This document shows, in pieces, positions 33,221 through 45,719 of a stretch of DNA of 64,000 nucleotides. The DNA comes from Drosophila persimilis (taxonomy: Eukaryota; Arthropoda; Insecta; Diptera; Drosophilidae). A program made the position numbers and the translations under genes. The stretch spans positions 1 through 64,000 of the forward strand of contig NW_020825369.1 in NCBI RefSeq assembly GCF_003286085.1. The letters run 5' to 3'. Each line of letters begins with the position of its first letter. Position 1 is the first letter of the stretch. Below the pieces are notes generated by a model. That model saw only the letters and a program-made list of their open reading frames with translations, made no database searches and was not told the DNA's origin.

Positions 33221-36200
33221 TAAATAAATACATTAAAATAAAGAGAAGGCTTTTCCCCCTTAGAAAATACCATTTATATGAGTTCTAAATATTATGTGAA
33301 TATTCCTGACAATATTCAGGCAATATCCCAGAGTTTCCGCATTAAAAACCCGGGGAAAACTCCTCCCCCCCGATAGATTGCTTAAGCTGCCTCAAGGGAA
33401 AAGCCATAAAAACCGCCATGGACAAATTGCTCTTTGGTGACATTTTCATTGGATTTCGATTGGTCGCGAAACGACTGGAAATTTATGAAAACTCTAATGG
33501 CAGGCGATTTATTTATGTATTTTAATGTGTTTTTAATAAATTGCCGCTACACAAAAAGGTAAACAATTTAATTGCGGACTCAAAGCAAAGCTCAAGAGAC
33601 CAGAGACAGAGGCAGAGGCAGAGACAGAGTCGAGAGCCCTTGCCACAGACTGAAACAGGGGCAAAGAGGCACAGGGGCAGAGAGGGAGCTGCTGTGGAGC
33701 AGCATAGAATAGAATGAATGCGTTTAATAAATCATAATAAATATTATGGCAATTGCAAATTATTCTAAACAATTCAGGGTCACGAGAGGGGACCCAGAAG
33801 GGGCGGCAAGGGGGCAAGGGGGCAAGGGGAGGGGAGGGGAGGGGACGGGCTGCGCTGGAGACTTATCGTAAAAGTAACATTTCAATGCGAATCGTGAACC
33901 GAAAACAGCAGCCGCTGCCACTGCCACTGCCACTGCCACTGCCACTGCCACAGATACAAAGTGGCAGTCGATGTCTGACCAGAGACCAGAGACCCGACGC
34001 TCGCTCGCTCGCTCGCTACGTGCCCCATGTGCCCCGCGTGTGTCTGCCACCGAATCGAGAACAACAATTGCTACTAAAACAATTGTTCTGCAATATGCCG
34101 CATGCCCCTCGTGCCCCTCTCTCAGGTCCCTCTCTCATGTTTCCAATGATTGTTCTTGTAGCCTTTTAATGTTGTACAACATTTGCATGGCACTTGGCCA
34201 AGACTCTGCTGTGGTTCTGGGCTCTGGGGTTCTGTGCTTCTGGCCTCCTTCGTGGCTATTGGTATTGGCCATTTGTGATGGATTTATGAGCCATGATTTG
34301 CGATTCAGTCGTAGCCTTCGGCCTGCATTTAAATAATTAAAATGTCTGAGCACAATCAAAAGTGCAAGCAGCAGGCAGGCAGGCAGGCAGGCAGGCAGGC
34401 GGCAGCCCAGCGGGAAATTAATTAGTTGCTGGCTTTATGATAAATGAAAATTAAATTAGTTGCTTGTACTTAAAGCCACACACACACACGAGCGGGGGAG
34501 TGCTGCTCCAAAGGTCTAAGGTCAAGAGAGTGAATGGATGATGCCCCACTGTCGATGCTGCCACTCTTTTCACTCTCCTTTTGGACAGATTTTCCTTTCG
34601 TTTTTGCAGCGCGTTTGTCGAGTTTTCCTGGTCACTGGACCATCGGCTGGTTATAGGCAACAGGCATTCGTTCAACTTATAATCTGATAAAAATGTTGTC
34701 CGCATTTCACATTTTAGTGACTGCCTGCCGCCTTGTCAGCTCTTTACACTTGTCATTGGAGAGGCAGAGGCAGAGACAGAGGCAGAGACAGAGGCAGAGA
34801 CAGAGGCTGGGACAGAGGCTGGGACAGAGGCAAACATCGTCTTGTCTTGTCTTGGCCACCACCTACTCGTTTGGGCCCTGGCCCGCACTGCGAGAGTCCG
34901 GGGCCCCCGTTTAAGGCATATCAAATGCATTTGCCGTGTGTCTAACGAAGTCTGCAAATATTAGCGTTGAGTTTGTCAGATTTATGAGCAAATCTCCATA
35001 GTGACCGTCGCGACCGTCGCGACCAGAGTAGAGTCCGTGTCCGAATCGTACGACTGGACTCCAATGGTGCCATGGATTGAGTCCAAGTTTTGTTGAGGCC
35101 TTGCCGCATGGCGTTAGGCCATAAGTGGAACACATTGCACTGCACTGCACTGCTGTCCGTCCGTCCGTCCGTCCGTCCGTCCGTCCGTCTGTTTGTCTCT
35201 CGCCCCCGCTATGGCTGTGGCTGTGGCTATGCGGTGGTGCTTGCGCTTTTCCAAGCATTCAAACATTTGTAAAAAGGCGTGAAAATAATTCAGCGTCAAG
35301 TGACAGAAATGCCACACACATCGGTGGTGCACGCCGCCGCACCGGGCCGCACTGTGCCGCAGCGTTTGTCGTCCCCCTGGGAAGCAGCCAAAGGCAAGGC
35401 TCGGCGATAATTGCTAGAGATGGCAGCCCCTAATCGATTGTGGGCTTTGGTTTAACCCATTCCAAAACCAAATCCATAATTAATCGTCTATAGCTATCGA
35501 TTACCTACCGATTGTTCGAAGACAGCAGCCTTTCTTCTTCATGCGAATCGATTGCTTCAAATTTTCCTGAAATTTGGGGAAATTACAGAAGGGATTTACT
35601 GATTAGAATGATTGGCTATCGATAACCGATTATCGAGTAACCCCTTGTAGTAGTTTCTTTGGGATTCCTCTTAAAGTTTAACCTTTGAAGACAATTTCCA
35701 TAAATTAGCAAAATTTTATCCATAAACCCATCAATAAACCCTCTTATATATCGAAATTCTAACAAACTCCCATCTCTATCCATCGTATAATCTGCAAATA
35801 AGGACTACAAATGGCAGATGGCATGGGCCCAAGTCCTGGAGATGCTTGAGAGCAGCTTGCAGACTTTTGTACTCCCATTTTCCAGTCCAAAATTTGTAGA
35901 AATTCCACAAAATTCCCATCGATGCTCCGATGTTTCTTTAAGGTTTCTGTGGTATGGCTCGAAGGATTTGGTTTTCTTTAAATTTGTTGCCTCCCGGGGC
36001 AAACCCCTGCAGATCTGCAGATCCAGGATTATCGGACACCCATGGATACCTCCCCGCATCTCCATCTCCATCTCCAGCTGTAATTTATGTTTATCTTTTT
36101 CACACGCTTCCACCTCTATTGCTATCCGCCAGCGCTCTATTCGATGATTCATTGAGCAAAAAAAAAAGGCAACACCATGCCACAAAATTGCGGTCAGTGC

Positions 36201-37985
36201 GTGTGCGCAGCGTGCCAATCGATTTGTGGAATGCAACTCCTTCCTCCATCCCCCCCACTGCCCCCGCGGCCCCCTCTGCCGCCACAGTCTCTGCTCTTCT
36301 TATATAAAAAAAACCTGCATCGCCCACGCGCTGCCTGGCATCACTTTCCCAGAGAGTCGCCTGCCGGCCGCTGCCTGCAACATGCTGTTGCAGCGTGGCG
36401 TTTTCCTTGTCATTATGCCACATGTTGATAGCGCGCCAATGGGCCTGCCAATGATAGCGACGATCGACAACGACAACGAAGGCAGCACAGCGATGACAAT
36501 CGACAAGAAACATGGCCAAATGTCAACCGCTTACCAAATTTGGCCAACAAATTGTGTCATAATTTGTAAAGAGTGCCACCTAGCAGCGGCGGCAGCGGCG
36601 GCTGGAAAATGTGGGGGAAAACTGTAATGGAACGATGGAAAACCTAAAAACTAAACGAAAATTATGCCTGGCCTGCCAGGGGCATGGGACACGGACCAAA
36701 TGGACAGCGCGCTTTGACTTGTCCGAGTTGAGCTTTTACATTCTGTCTGGACTGCCCCCTTGGGGCACCACCAGAGTGGTGGTGGCGGTGGTGGCGGTGG
36801 TGGGGTGGCTGTTCGTGCAGCGGGTCGTGACAAATTTAACCTAATGATCCGAAATTATTGCACCTTAATTGCCCCGCCGCTGAAAGGCTGAAAGTCGGCA
36901 GTCGGCGCTCCGCTGCGGTGCCGCTAAATGGGAAATCAACGCGCAAATATTTAGAGAATTTTATTTATATTTTAAATAATTTTTTCGGGGGGCCTTGCAG
37001 GCGCTCGCTCGACTGTCGACTGTCGGCTGCTTTTTTTTTTTTTGGGGCCAGCAGCAGCGCAGTAAAAGTGATTTGTAGTTGCGGCCGAAATGGCAGCAGC
37101 AGCAGCAGGAGCATGGGGCATGGGGCATGGAGCAGAGCAGCGGTGCAGCGGCAGAGCAGAGCGGAGCGTGTTGTATGCCTCTCAGAGTCTCTCGTGAGTT
37201 ATTTGGCGGCATTTAGGGGCTCTTGTCGGTGTCGTTTCGGTAGTAACTGTTGACAGTTGAATGCCTCTCGTCGAAGTCCAACTCCAGAGTCAGAGTCGGA
37301 GTCAGAGTCAGAGACTCCACTCCGTCCGCATCAATGTTGCATGTCAGATGGGGCAGGCAGGCGCGGGCGCAGGCACAACCACAGGCATAGGCAAACAATT
37401 GGCGGCTCTGTGATTCGGCGTGTAAAAATTTACACGAACACAGCGCACATTTTATGACCTTTTGCAGATTGGTTGCAACTGCAACTGCCGCTGACGCTGC
37501 TGCCACGCTGATACTGATAGCCTGAAAAGGAAAACCAAAGCCAGAAAACCGAAAACCGAAAACCGAAAACCAAAAACAAACAGCAGAACATTTTGTTATG
37601 AAAACGCAGCCAAATAAAACTGCGGGCACTGCTTTGGCCAATTGTTTTTGGCGGTATTCAGTATTCAGTATTCAGCATTCAGCATTTCCATTTCCATTGC
37701 ATTGCCCCGAAAAGTTCACAGGCGGAAAATGTGTGGCACGGAGGTGGGGTTGCGGGTCAAGGCACCACTGCGGTCGCTCTGTCTGTCTCTGTCTGAAATG
37801 TTGACCAGGTGCTTAGTGCCTAATGCCTAATGGCTAATGGCTAATGCTGAATGCTGAATGCTGTGCTTGTGATTGGATCTGCTGCCACACAAAGTGTCAA
37901 GAGTCAGAGGAGTCATGAGTGTTGCTGGTGCCACAAATCGTCTAATCAGATCAATTAGAGTGCACTTTTTAATGCGATTCTGTGG
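33221..37985. other. Noncoding block with many short tandem repeats
   Basis: It contains GGCAGAG hexamer-type repeats at 33606-33632, CCACTG hexamers at about 33916-33950, (CGCT)n at 34000-34017, (GCAG)n at 34371-34402, a GAGACAGAGGCA run at about 34761-34832, and (CCGT)n at 35154-35190. It also has GGTGGC at about 36773-36812, AGAGTC at 37281-37314, ACCGAAA at 37545-37571, TATTCAG at about 37654-37683 and GCTAATG/GCTGAATG at about 37822-37863. No exon is recognised. Confidence 0.65.
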
Positions 37986-37989
37986 CAGA

Positions 37990-38690
37990 TTCAGTCCTTA
38001 ATTTATCCCTTTTTTATGCCTAATTTTATGCCTTAGTTTATGCCTAATTTTATTCTTAAAATTATACCTAAATGTGTGCATATATTTATGCTAAGCGGTG
38101 TATACCTACCGTATTTTGTAACTTTATTTTATACCATATATTATGCTTAATTTTATACCATATTTAAGCCTAAGTTTCATTTTCAAAAGTTATCTAAATT
38201 TACCTAAGTTTATACCACATTTTATAGCTTATTCCATCCTTTATTTTATACCATATTTTATGCATAATTTAACGTTTATTTTAATGCTAAAGTTATATAG
38301 CCAATTTCTTAGAAAAAACTTTATACCATATTTTTTGCTTAATTTTATATCATATTTTAGGCTTAGTTTTATTTATAAAATTATTTTATTTCTACTAAAG
38401 CTTAGACCACGTTTTATACCTAATTTTATACCTTCTTTTATACCACATTTTATACCTAATTTTAATGCTAAAGTTAGACCCAGTTTCTTAGAACACACTT
38501 TATACCATATTTAATACTTAATTTATTTTATTATATACTTTTTTTATTTTTGTTTATACTTTAGTTTATGCCTCTTTTTATACCACATTTTATGCCTAAT
38601 TTTAATGCTAAAATTAGACCAAGTTTCTTAGAACACTTTTTATACCATATTTTATACTTAATTTAATTGTAAAAATGTAGACCAATTTTT
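37990..38690. repeat. AT-rich TTTATACCATATTTTATGCCTAA array
   Basis: Short phrases TTTATACCATATTTTAT and TTATGCCTAATTTTA recur throughout at irregular 15-30 bp intervals. On top of this is a longer unit beginning GCTAAAGTTA-GACC-AGTTTCTTAGAA, present at 38286, 38467 and 38607 (spacings 181 and 140). The 123-residue + strand frame (38143-38514) is repetitive Phe/Leu/Ile translation of the array, not a membrane protein. Confidence 0.85.
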
Positions 38691-40830
38691 ACAGGAAAAT
38701 AAAACCACAAATCGAATATAATTTATCACGAATACATAGATATGTGCGAGTATGTACACAAATAATCGAATTGAAAGTGAAATTTATTGCCCATAAAAAT
38801 ATCCATAGACAAAAAATCGATTACTGTCTCGGAATGGGTGTGGCCAGGGCGGCCATAACTAGGGGGCCATTGCGGCGGCGTTGTTCGGTTGCACGAATCA
38901 GCAGCAGGTGCATAAATTAAAGTGCGAAAAATGTAATAATAATAATGATATGGTGGCACTGGCAGTGGCAGGGGCAGGGGCAGGGGCAGGGGCAGGGGCA
39001 GGCACTCCGACTCCGCTCTGACTCTCATTATGGGAGCAGGAAGCCGAATGCTGTACAATATTTCCCGCGCTAAATGCTAACTAACATGCAATGGCAATGG
39101 CTGACATACATAGATACAGATACACACACACACACATACACAGATACAGATACACACACTCGCATTTGGTGCTGCCACAGCCGACACGTAATTGAATCAA
39201 TGTTGCCTTTGGTGTCGAGTGTGTGGGAAAGTTCATTTGTGCAACGCCCCCACACACAACCCAACGACTTCCACAATGCTTTCAAGCATTTCAATTCTAT
39301 TGTTATGCTCTCTCCCTCCCTGCCACAACGTGCGGGTATATTGGCTAGTCCAAGCGATTAGGCTAGTGGGAATCGGCTCAAGGGAGCCCTACATTTCATC
39401 GATTCAGGCGAGGCTTTTACCTCAAAATACTCCCCATTTGGGATCCTCTTTGAAGATAGCTTTTGGGGGGAGATAGTCCTCTGAATGAGTGCGGTTTTAG
39501 TTGTGGATTCTATGGGGCATACGAGGCCCATGGGCAGCCCTTGGCATACACCTAAGGATAGGCCTCACTCATCCCCCATACCTTTTTATGCTGGGGTTCC
39601 ACTCGCTGCAGTTTTCCAGCCAGGACTTGCACTCGCTCGCGTAGGGTATCGCTGTCGCTTTTATTGCTCCCCCGAAAAAGATACAGAGATACACGAACCT
39701 ACGAGTATTTTCAACCTATTGCACCGTTGAACTAAAAATCGAGCACTAACGAGGCAGCCACCGCAGTGGCAGCAGCAACAACCACATCTCTCATAAGCAA
39801 ACAACAGCAAATCCAGCGATTGGCTGCGGTTGTACGTGCGGGGTAGAGGAGGGGTAGAGGAGGGGTAGAGGTAGCCTGATATTGCAATTAATATGCAGCC
39901 ATATAGACTCTCAATCTGGCGGATATGTCTGCCGCTGCAACCATTAGTGGGGCCATTAGACGGTTTAAGCCATGTGTGTGGCATTATCTGTGACGGGTAG
40001 GGGGGACGGGGGTAGGGGGGTAGGGGGGTGCACAGAGAGTTAGATCGGAGTACCATAGAATCTCGAATCGAAGTACTCAACAAATCGGCGGGACAATCCG
40101 TCAGAGCGATTATGTGATTTAATTTAGATTCATTTCTGGGCGCCCGTTGACAGTTTTTCCTTGGGTCTGGGAAATGTTTTCCTCCCTCTGCAGTGCCCCC
40201 TCCCTGCCTGCTGCTGCTGCTGCTGCTGTCAACCAGCAGCCCTGCTGTTGACATCCCTGCCGCTGCGGCTGCCATGGCCTGGCCCGGCTTGGGCTCTTGT
40301 GTTGTTGTCGATCGCTTTGCAGCGATAAAGTTGTCAAAGCAGCAATTTTTTTTTTTGGCCAAAAGCGCATTGGAGGAAAAATTTCTGCCATACGCCCGGG
40401 CTTTTTGGCTTTTCCAAGCGGTTTGCCTACCCCTGCCCCTGGCCACCCTGCCCTGCCTTTATGCCTTTATGCCTGGTTATGGCTGCCTGCCCCTCTCTCT
40501 CTCTCTCGCTCTCGCTGCTGAATGTCTAATGTCGTGACTCGATTAATGAAATGTTGCAGCCGCCACATGGCTAGAAGAGTGGAAGAGAGAGCAAAGAGAG
40601 GTGGGGAGGGAGAAAGAGAGAGGGCGGGCGGTCGATCGAACTTTGTGGCAAAATGCAGACAGAATTATAAAAAGTTATAATAAAAAGGCACATTGACAGT
40701 CCGCCTAATGGCCGTTTGTCTGGGTCTTTTGGGGCGCCTTCTTGGTGTCACGTTAATGGATCGACTAATTAGATATATGTACGAGTAAGTGGCCAAGCGA
40801 GGGGCACATTAAGGGGCAGCCACCATGTGA
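38691..40830. other. Noncoding block with GGGGCA and GGGGTAGAGG repeats
   Basis: It contains GGGGCA hexamers at about 38966-39002, GATACA/CA repeats at 39113-39160, GGGGTAGAGGA at about 39840-39873, a G-rich run at about 39997-40030, (CTG)n near 40208-40228 and (CT)n near 40493-40514. The 261-residue minus frame at 39661-40446 is assembled from these repeats and not called. Confidence 0.65.
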
Positions 40831-40839
40831 ATAAATATG

Positions 40840-41500
40840 GTAACGAGACGATCACCAATCAGGCAGAATGAATATCGAAAATGATCGCTGGAAAGATCCT
40901 CGATTTCCAAGATTTTCAAGATCGACTCTCCCGAAGATCGCCTGAAGATCGAAACGAGTGTTGAGACCATTTCGAATAAAGATCGTGCTTAGGCATTTCC
41001 TCGAAAGATATCCTTTCAAAAGGAGTGCCACGAATGAAATCCTGCCTTTAAGACGGCACTCCCTGTATGATCCTGCGATTCTAATGACAACTAAAGGCAT
41101 TCTCTCGTTGATCCTCAATTCCAGATACCTTTTAAAAGCCTCCTAGAGGCCTAGGAATGGGGTTCTAATTTTAGACGTTTTAGACGTAAATCTTCTTTAC
41201 CAATAATGATCGAAATGAGTTCTAGTGATTGAAGATCAATGTGGAACAGTTTCGGGTAGAGATAGCATTGGATTGGTCCCTCTATTGCCTCTAGTGAGGA
41301 TCGAAAGAATGATTAGATAAAGATCTAGGCTACAAATGAAGTTCGAAGCGAGTGCTTGGGCATTCCTTGGAAGAAATGGTGATCCCCAAGAGCCCTGGCA
41401 TTCCGCTTGAACGATCCCCAGGTTGAAGCGGGGCCAGGCTCTCGCCCTCCCATTAGCTTTCCCCAATTGTTGACAACTCGGAGCTCTGCTGATCGCCGGA
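40840..41500. repeat. Second GATC-rich degenerate block
   Basis: About 18 GATC tetramers, mostly as AAGATCGAA, ATGATCG or GGATCTT, occur in about 660 bp of otherwise unique sequence. No exact period is visible, so this is older than the block at 12.2-12.8 kb, but the enrichment is the same. A related short cluster is at about 42270-42405. Confidence 0.5.
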
Positions 41501-44500
41501 TCTTTACAGATTACCTTAATAATATAGCCATAAAGTCGGTGGGTGGAGGGAGGTGCAGCTGAGGGGGTGGGCATTAAGTTTTCTCCTCTATCCAAACATC
41601 TTAATAATAAAACAATCAACGCACAATCCGATGCCAAGATCAAGTATCTGCCAAAAGACAACAACAATCCAGGCATCATCCTCCTCCGCCGCCTCCTCCG
41701 CCGCCTCCTCCTCCGCTATCGATGGATGCTGTGGCATTTCCTGGCATTATAAGCGAATAAGCGTTAAATTGAGAGGTCAACCTGTGTCTGTGTGCGTGTT
41801 TCCTGTCTAGAGAGGGAGGTCTGTGCCTGCGCCTGCGCCTGCGCCTGTGCCTGTGCCTGTGTGCCACAAAGTAATTGATGTGCCACGCTTGACCTGTGGG
41901 AGGCAACATATTGCAGATAATCTGCCTGCAAAAAGCCAGACAATTGCCTCAATGAATTTTTTACGAGTATACGAGAGAGCCACCAGCAGCATCATCCCAG
42001 CACCACTTTGAATACTTTTTTTTGTTGTTGTTGTTGTAGTTTTTTGTATACGTAAAATGTGGCCCATTGTTTCGCTGCTCTCCTTCATATCTTTCAGCAT
42101 TTAAGTATTTATTACAGCATTTTTTTTTACTGTAAGAAAATCAACCAAAAATTCCACGCAACGCAAATTAGTTGAACAAAACAAAAAATCATTTTGGAAA
42201 TCCACAAAAAAAAACAGATACAAACGTGGGCGTTTGCTGTAGATTTATGTTTAAAACAAAAAAAAAGTGTTCCGATCGAAGGGAGATCTTCCTACCATAA
42301 AAAATCATTCACAGAAGAGAGGGAGAGAGAGAAGAGCTCTTCAAACGTGATCTGTGATACGAAATTCCCTTCGTCTTTCATTCATGAATGATCTAACGAT
42401 CTAACGAGCATCTCATAAATATTTGATATGGAAAAAATTCAAATAAACATTGATACGCATCATTCGAAAACTCATCACCAGAAGAAGAGCCGAAGAGACG
42501 AGGAGAGCAGATTGGAAGATCAAAAGAGGGCCAGAAGGGGGCCAGAGGGGGGCCAGAAGGGGGCCAGAGGGGGGCCAGAAGGGGGCCAGAAGAGTGCCTG
42601 AAGAGGGCCAGAAGAGGGCCAGAAGAGGGCCCGAAGAGGGGCTTTATGGCCCGAGAGCCGCTCATCACAAATCGCGGCCCCCACTGACAGTCTTCAGTCA
42701 TGGCCCGAAAATGTTGTTCCCAGTGTTCCATGCCACCGGGGCATGTATGGATGGCCCCATGCCTCATATTTGTTTTTTCTTCTGCTGGTTATAACATTTA
42801 TATTTCAGAGTATTGTTAATTAATTAGTCGGGGTTAATGGGCTGCCATTAATAAAAACGCTTATTTATGGCGCTAAAAATATAAAATGCCCCACCAGCAA
42901 CAAAACTTTCTCCTCTCCAGCCACTTGTATAACAAAAACAAAAAAAATGAATCTGAAAACTAAATCGAATCGAATCGAATCGAATGGAGTGGAATCGAAT
43001 GTAATCGAATGGAGGGAGAGGGAGGGAGGGAAGCCTGCAATATGAATTATGCGCGGCATGCCTCAACTGCCTTTGACACTAAGAAAAAGTCTTAATTAGC
43101 GCACAAAAACGAAACTAAACTAAACGAAACGAAACGAAACGCCTTTTGCCTTAGTGGATGCCGTTGAATGCCGTTTTGGCCAGCCATTGCCTCCCTCATT
43201 GGCCTGGCCGGGCATTCACTTTGGGCCATTTATGGCTATCGCGCAAAAAGACTTGATAATGATGAAGGCTGAAATAGAAATGAAATGTGCTCCCGTAATG
43301 AAATGAATGCTGTGTGTGTGGAGGAGGAGGAAGGAGCCAAGAGCAAGAAGCAACGTGGAAGGAGGAAGGAGGAAGGTGGCCTCCTCTCCATCCTTCCTTG
43401 TGGATATTTCCCATGATAACTCTTGCGGCGGCCCAAAAACCGATGGCAATTGTCTTGCCAACAACCTGTCCAAAAGCGTTTGCCTGAAAATGGAACCACA
43501 GAGCAGCGGTACAGTGGTACTGTGGTACAGCGGTACAGCGGTACAGAAGATCTCTGGATAGCGATATACCAGCAGATATCCCAGCGACTCCCCCCAGAAT
43601 GGCACCAAATTTTCATTTTCATTGTCCGCTGAGTAGATTTCTGGTTTTAATAATTTTAATTAGCGATCGCTTATCATTGATTATGTCAGGCAGCAGCAGT
43701 AGCAACCCACACACATACACAGAGAGAGAGAGAGAGACGATCGATCCGCGTTGCGTGCAACAGTCAGGCAGACCCCTTCAAATGGGATCTCTCTCAAAAG
43801 CATTTTCACACCAGGAATGGCTTCGAATGGAATGGAATGGAATGGCTCGAACGACAGCTTTTGGCATCAGTTATGGCCTCAACTTCAGCTCCATCTGTCA
43901 GGCATTTCAAGCGGCCTGTCCGTGGGCAGCGTTCGGGGCTACTGTTTGTGCCACTGCGGCAGCGGCAGCGGCCGCGTCTCTCGACTCTTTGACTCTCTGC
44001 CAGCCAGCAGGCCAACAGCAGCTTTGTTTGACCATAATGGAGTGTGACTAATTAATAAATTAATTTCGTTGTTGTCTCATTTGTAATTTCAATTTGTCTA
44101 ATAGGATTTCATGTTTTGACCATTTTTGGTTGGAGTCGTCGCTGGCATGCACTCTCCTCCTCCTCCTCCTCCTCTCCCTCTCTCTCTCTCTCGAAAGCCT
44201 GTTTTATGCTCTCGGTTTAAAGACTGTGTTTAAGACCCTCGCGATAAAGCCATTTGTACAATGCGACTAATTAGGCGTGAAGTAGGGGCTTAAAAGGGTG
44301 TTGAATGCTGGGATGCTGGGATGTGGGCGCTGAATAAAGTCTTCACTCATTAAGTATTTATGTCTTACAAATTGGGGGACGAACCTCTAAGCGATCGTGT
44401 GAACAGTTTTCCCCATTTGAATAAAACCCAAAAAATACGAATAATACGAGAATTACGAAAGCCGTTGGTCCGTGCGGCTTTTGATTGATGGAAATGGCAT

Positions 44501-44880
44501 TTATTCAGAAAATTCCCAGAAAAATTCCCAAATAATTGTTATATTTATTTCCCCAGCCTCAAACGGGCCCATATTTTGTCACACTTTGGCTGTCGCCTGA
44601 AGGCAATTTATAGGAGAACAAACGAGGACAGCCAACAGACAACAAACATCGACAGGCAGGGGCCACCGACAGCAGCCGCTGCCAGAGAGACTTTCGAAAA
44701 CAAAGCAAAACAAAGAAAAAACAAAAAAAAAGTACAGAAAACCAGAAGACAGAACCAGAAGACAATCCAATCCCAATACCAGCGACAGCCTGTACCCAGT
44801 ACCTACGAGAGTCTCGTATGTCAAGAGTTGGACGAGGAAAACAGATGGCGACAGGCTCTCGGGGATATATCATATCTGGC
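41501..44880. other. Noncoding block around the 11-bp array
   Basis: Apart from the array at 42528-42645, it contains CCTCCG/CCGCCT repeats at about 41681-41714, TGCGCC/TGTGCC hexamers at about 41826-41860, ATCGA pentamers at about 42963-43000, AACGA at 43123-43142, GGAGGAA at 43356-43378, GGTACAG at about 43507-43545 and TCC/CT tracts at 44155-44192. No exon is recognised. Confidence 0.6.
42528..42645. repeat. 11-bp GGCCAGAAGGG minisatellite, about 10 copies
   Basis: CCAG recurs at 42531, 42542, 42553 and onward at 11-bp steps, alternating between GAAGGGG and GAGGGGG variants and grading into GAAGAG variants at the right. An 11-bp period is close to one helical turn, so the G-rich face repeats on one side of the DNA. 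Confidence 0.85.
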
Positions 44881-45083
44881 AATTTAAACGTTTAATCACG
44901 CGTAGACATTTGGGCGAGATAAATCCAGAAACAAAGTCCCACAAACCAGAATATTGTAGGCTGCAAAAAAAAAATGGGAATCAGTACAGTAATATTCGGC
45001 GTGCCCGAAGTTTGTACACCCTAACTTCAAGGGCCTTAAGAGGAGCAAATAAGCGATATTCAAATAGAAAAACATTCTCTTAC

Positions 45084-45715
45084 CGTTCCTTTTGCCTCCA
45101 GCACAAACACAAAATGGATTTAGCATGAGCCATTTTCAATAAGAGCGCATCTTTGGTGTACATTTAAGCAAGGTGAGGCATTGCAGAGCACATTTCCACG
45201 ACACACTAAACGAGAGAACGCAGCATCTTCGGGGATTTGGTGCGCACCACCTTACATCGTGTGCTTGTTTGAGAGAGCAATGCTCTGCTCCTCTGCTCTC
45301 TGGGAATGATGAGCGACTTGTTGCTGCTTTTGCATTCAATTACTCTCACACACTCGCACACATAGCAGAAATAAGAACGAACAAATTTGAGACATCTCCA
45401 GACATAACGGGAACATGCAGACGCCGCTGGCATTTTGGCTGCGTTTTGCACAAGAAAAAAATGTAATGCGTTCAATATATTTGTTGTTTGCACACATTTG
45501 CACAACTTCCAGCAAATGCAGGCCACTTTTCCACTCTTCACCATAAGAAACACTACAAAGCCAGGTTTTTGGGTTCTTTTTTAAATGTTTAATCACTTCA
45601 CTGCACTACACTGCATTGGTCGATAATATTTTCCGGTATTTTCACAATTTTCCCGCTTTTCACGGCACGAAAGAGCGAAATTTTGACCGCGGCGCTGACT
45701 AAAGCACGTGAAACT
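45084..45715 (-). ncRNA. Hypothetical first exon of an unrecognised minus-strand transcript
   Basis: This is the stretch downstream of the candidate Inr at 45715. It has few simple repeats, unlike its surroundings, and ends at a plausible donor (AACG, then GTAAGAG, at 45083). A matching acceptor, a run of T followed by GCAG, ends at 44961, giving a 123-nt candidate intron. Another donor-like GATGTAAGG lies at 45256/45255. The segment holds one short open frame (45206-45433). If real, the rest of the gene would lie further left on the minus strand and the large left region could be intron. Confidence 0.3.
45206..45433 (-). CDS. Hypothetical 75-residue ORF, unrecognised
   Basis: The frame starts at ATG 45433-45431 in a good fly initiation context (CCAAAATG) and ends with TAG at 45208-45206. 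The product is basic and has a cysteine cluster (CYVCECVRVIEC, about residues 23-34). I do not recognise a family. It begins with MPAASACSRY. Several ATGs occur upstream in the putative leader, which argues against efficient translation. It may be a short peptide gene, an exon that continues through the donor-like GTAAGG inside it, or a chance frame. Confidence 0.15.
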   Translation of the reverse strand: MPAASACSRYVWRCLKFVRSYFCYVCECVRVIECKSSNKSLIIPREQRSRALLSQTSTRCKVVRTKSPKMLRSLV

Positions 45716-45717
45716 GA
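45684..45717 (-). promoter_or_regulatory. Candidate TATA-less Inr plus DPE core promoter
   Basis: On the minus strand TCAGTTT (45717-45711) matches the Drosophila initiator TCAKTY, with A+1 at 45715. Counting from that A, positions +28 to +32 (45688-45684) read GGTCA, which matches the downstream promoter element RGWYV at its required exact spacing. No TATA box lies at -30. Upstream, on the same strand, the sequence near 45785-45830 has GAGAG and GAGAGCGAGC motifs typical of GAGA-factor promoters. Downstream sequence is 5'UTR-like (GTGAAAA, AGTGCAGTGAAGTG). A chance Inr/DPE pair is expected about once per few tens of kilobases, so the flanking context is what lifts this above noise. Confidence 0.45.
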
Positions 45718-45719
45718 CA

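Noticed and set aside
38143..38514. 123-residue hydrophobic + strand frame, as a possible membrane protein
   Set aside because: The Phe/Leu/Ile pattern is the translation of the TTTATACC repeat array.
39661..40446. 261-residue minus-strand open frame
   Set aside because: It has low-complexity Ser/Gln/Pro segments from CTG and GGGGTAG repeats and no recognisable family.
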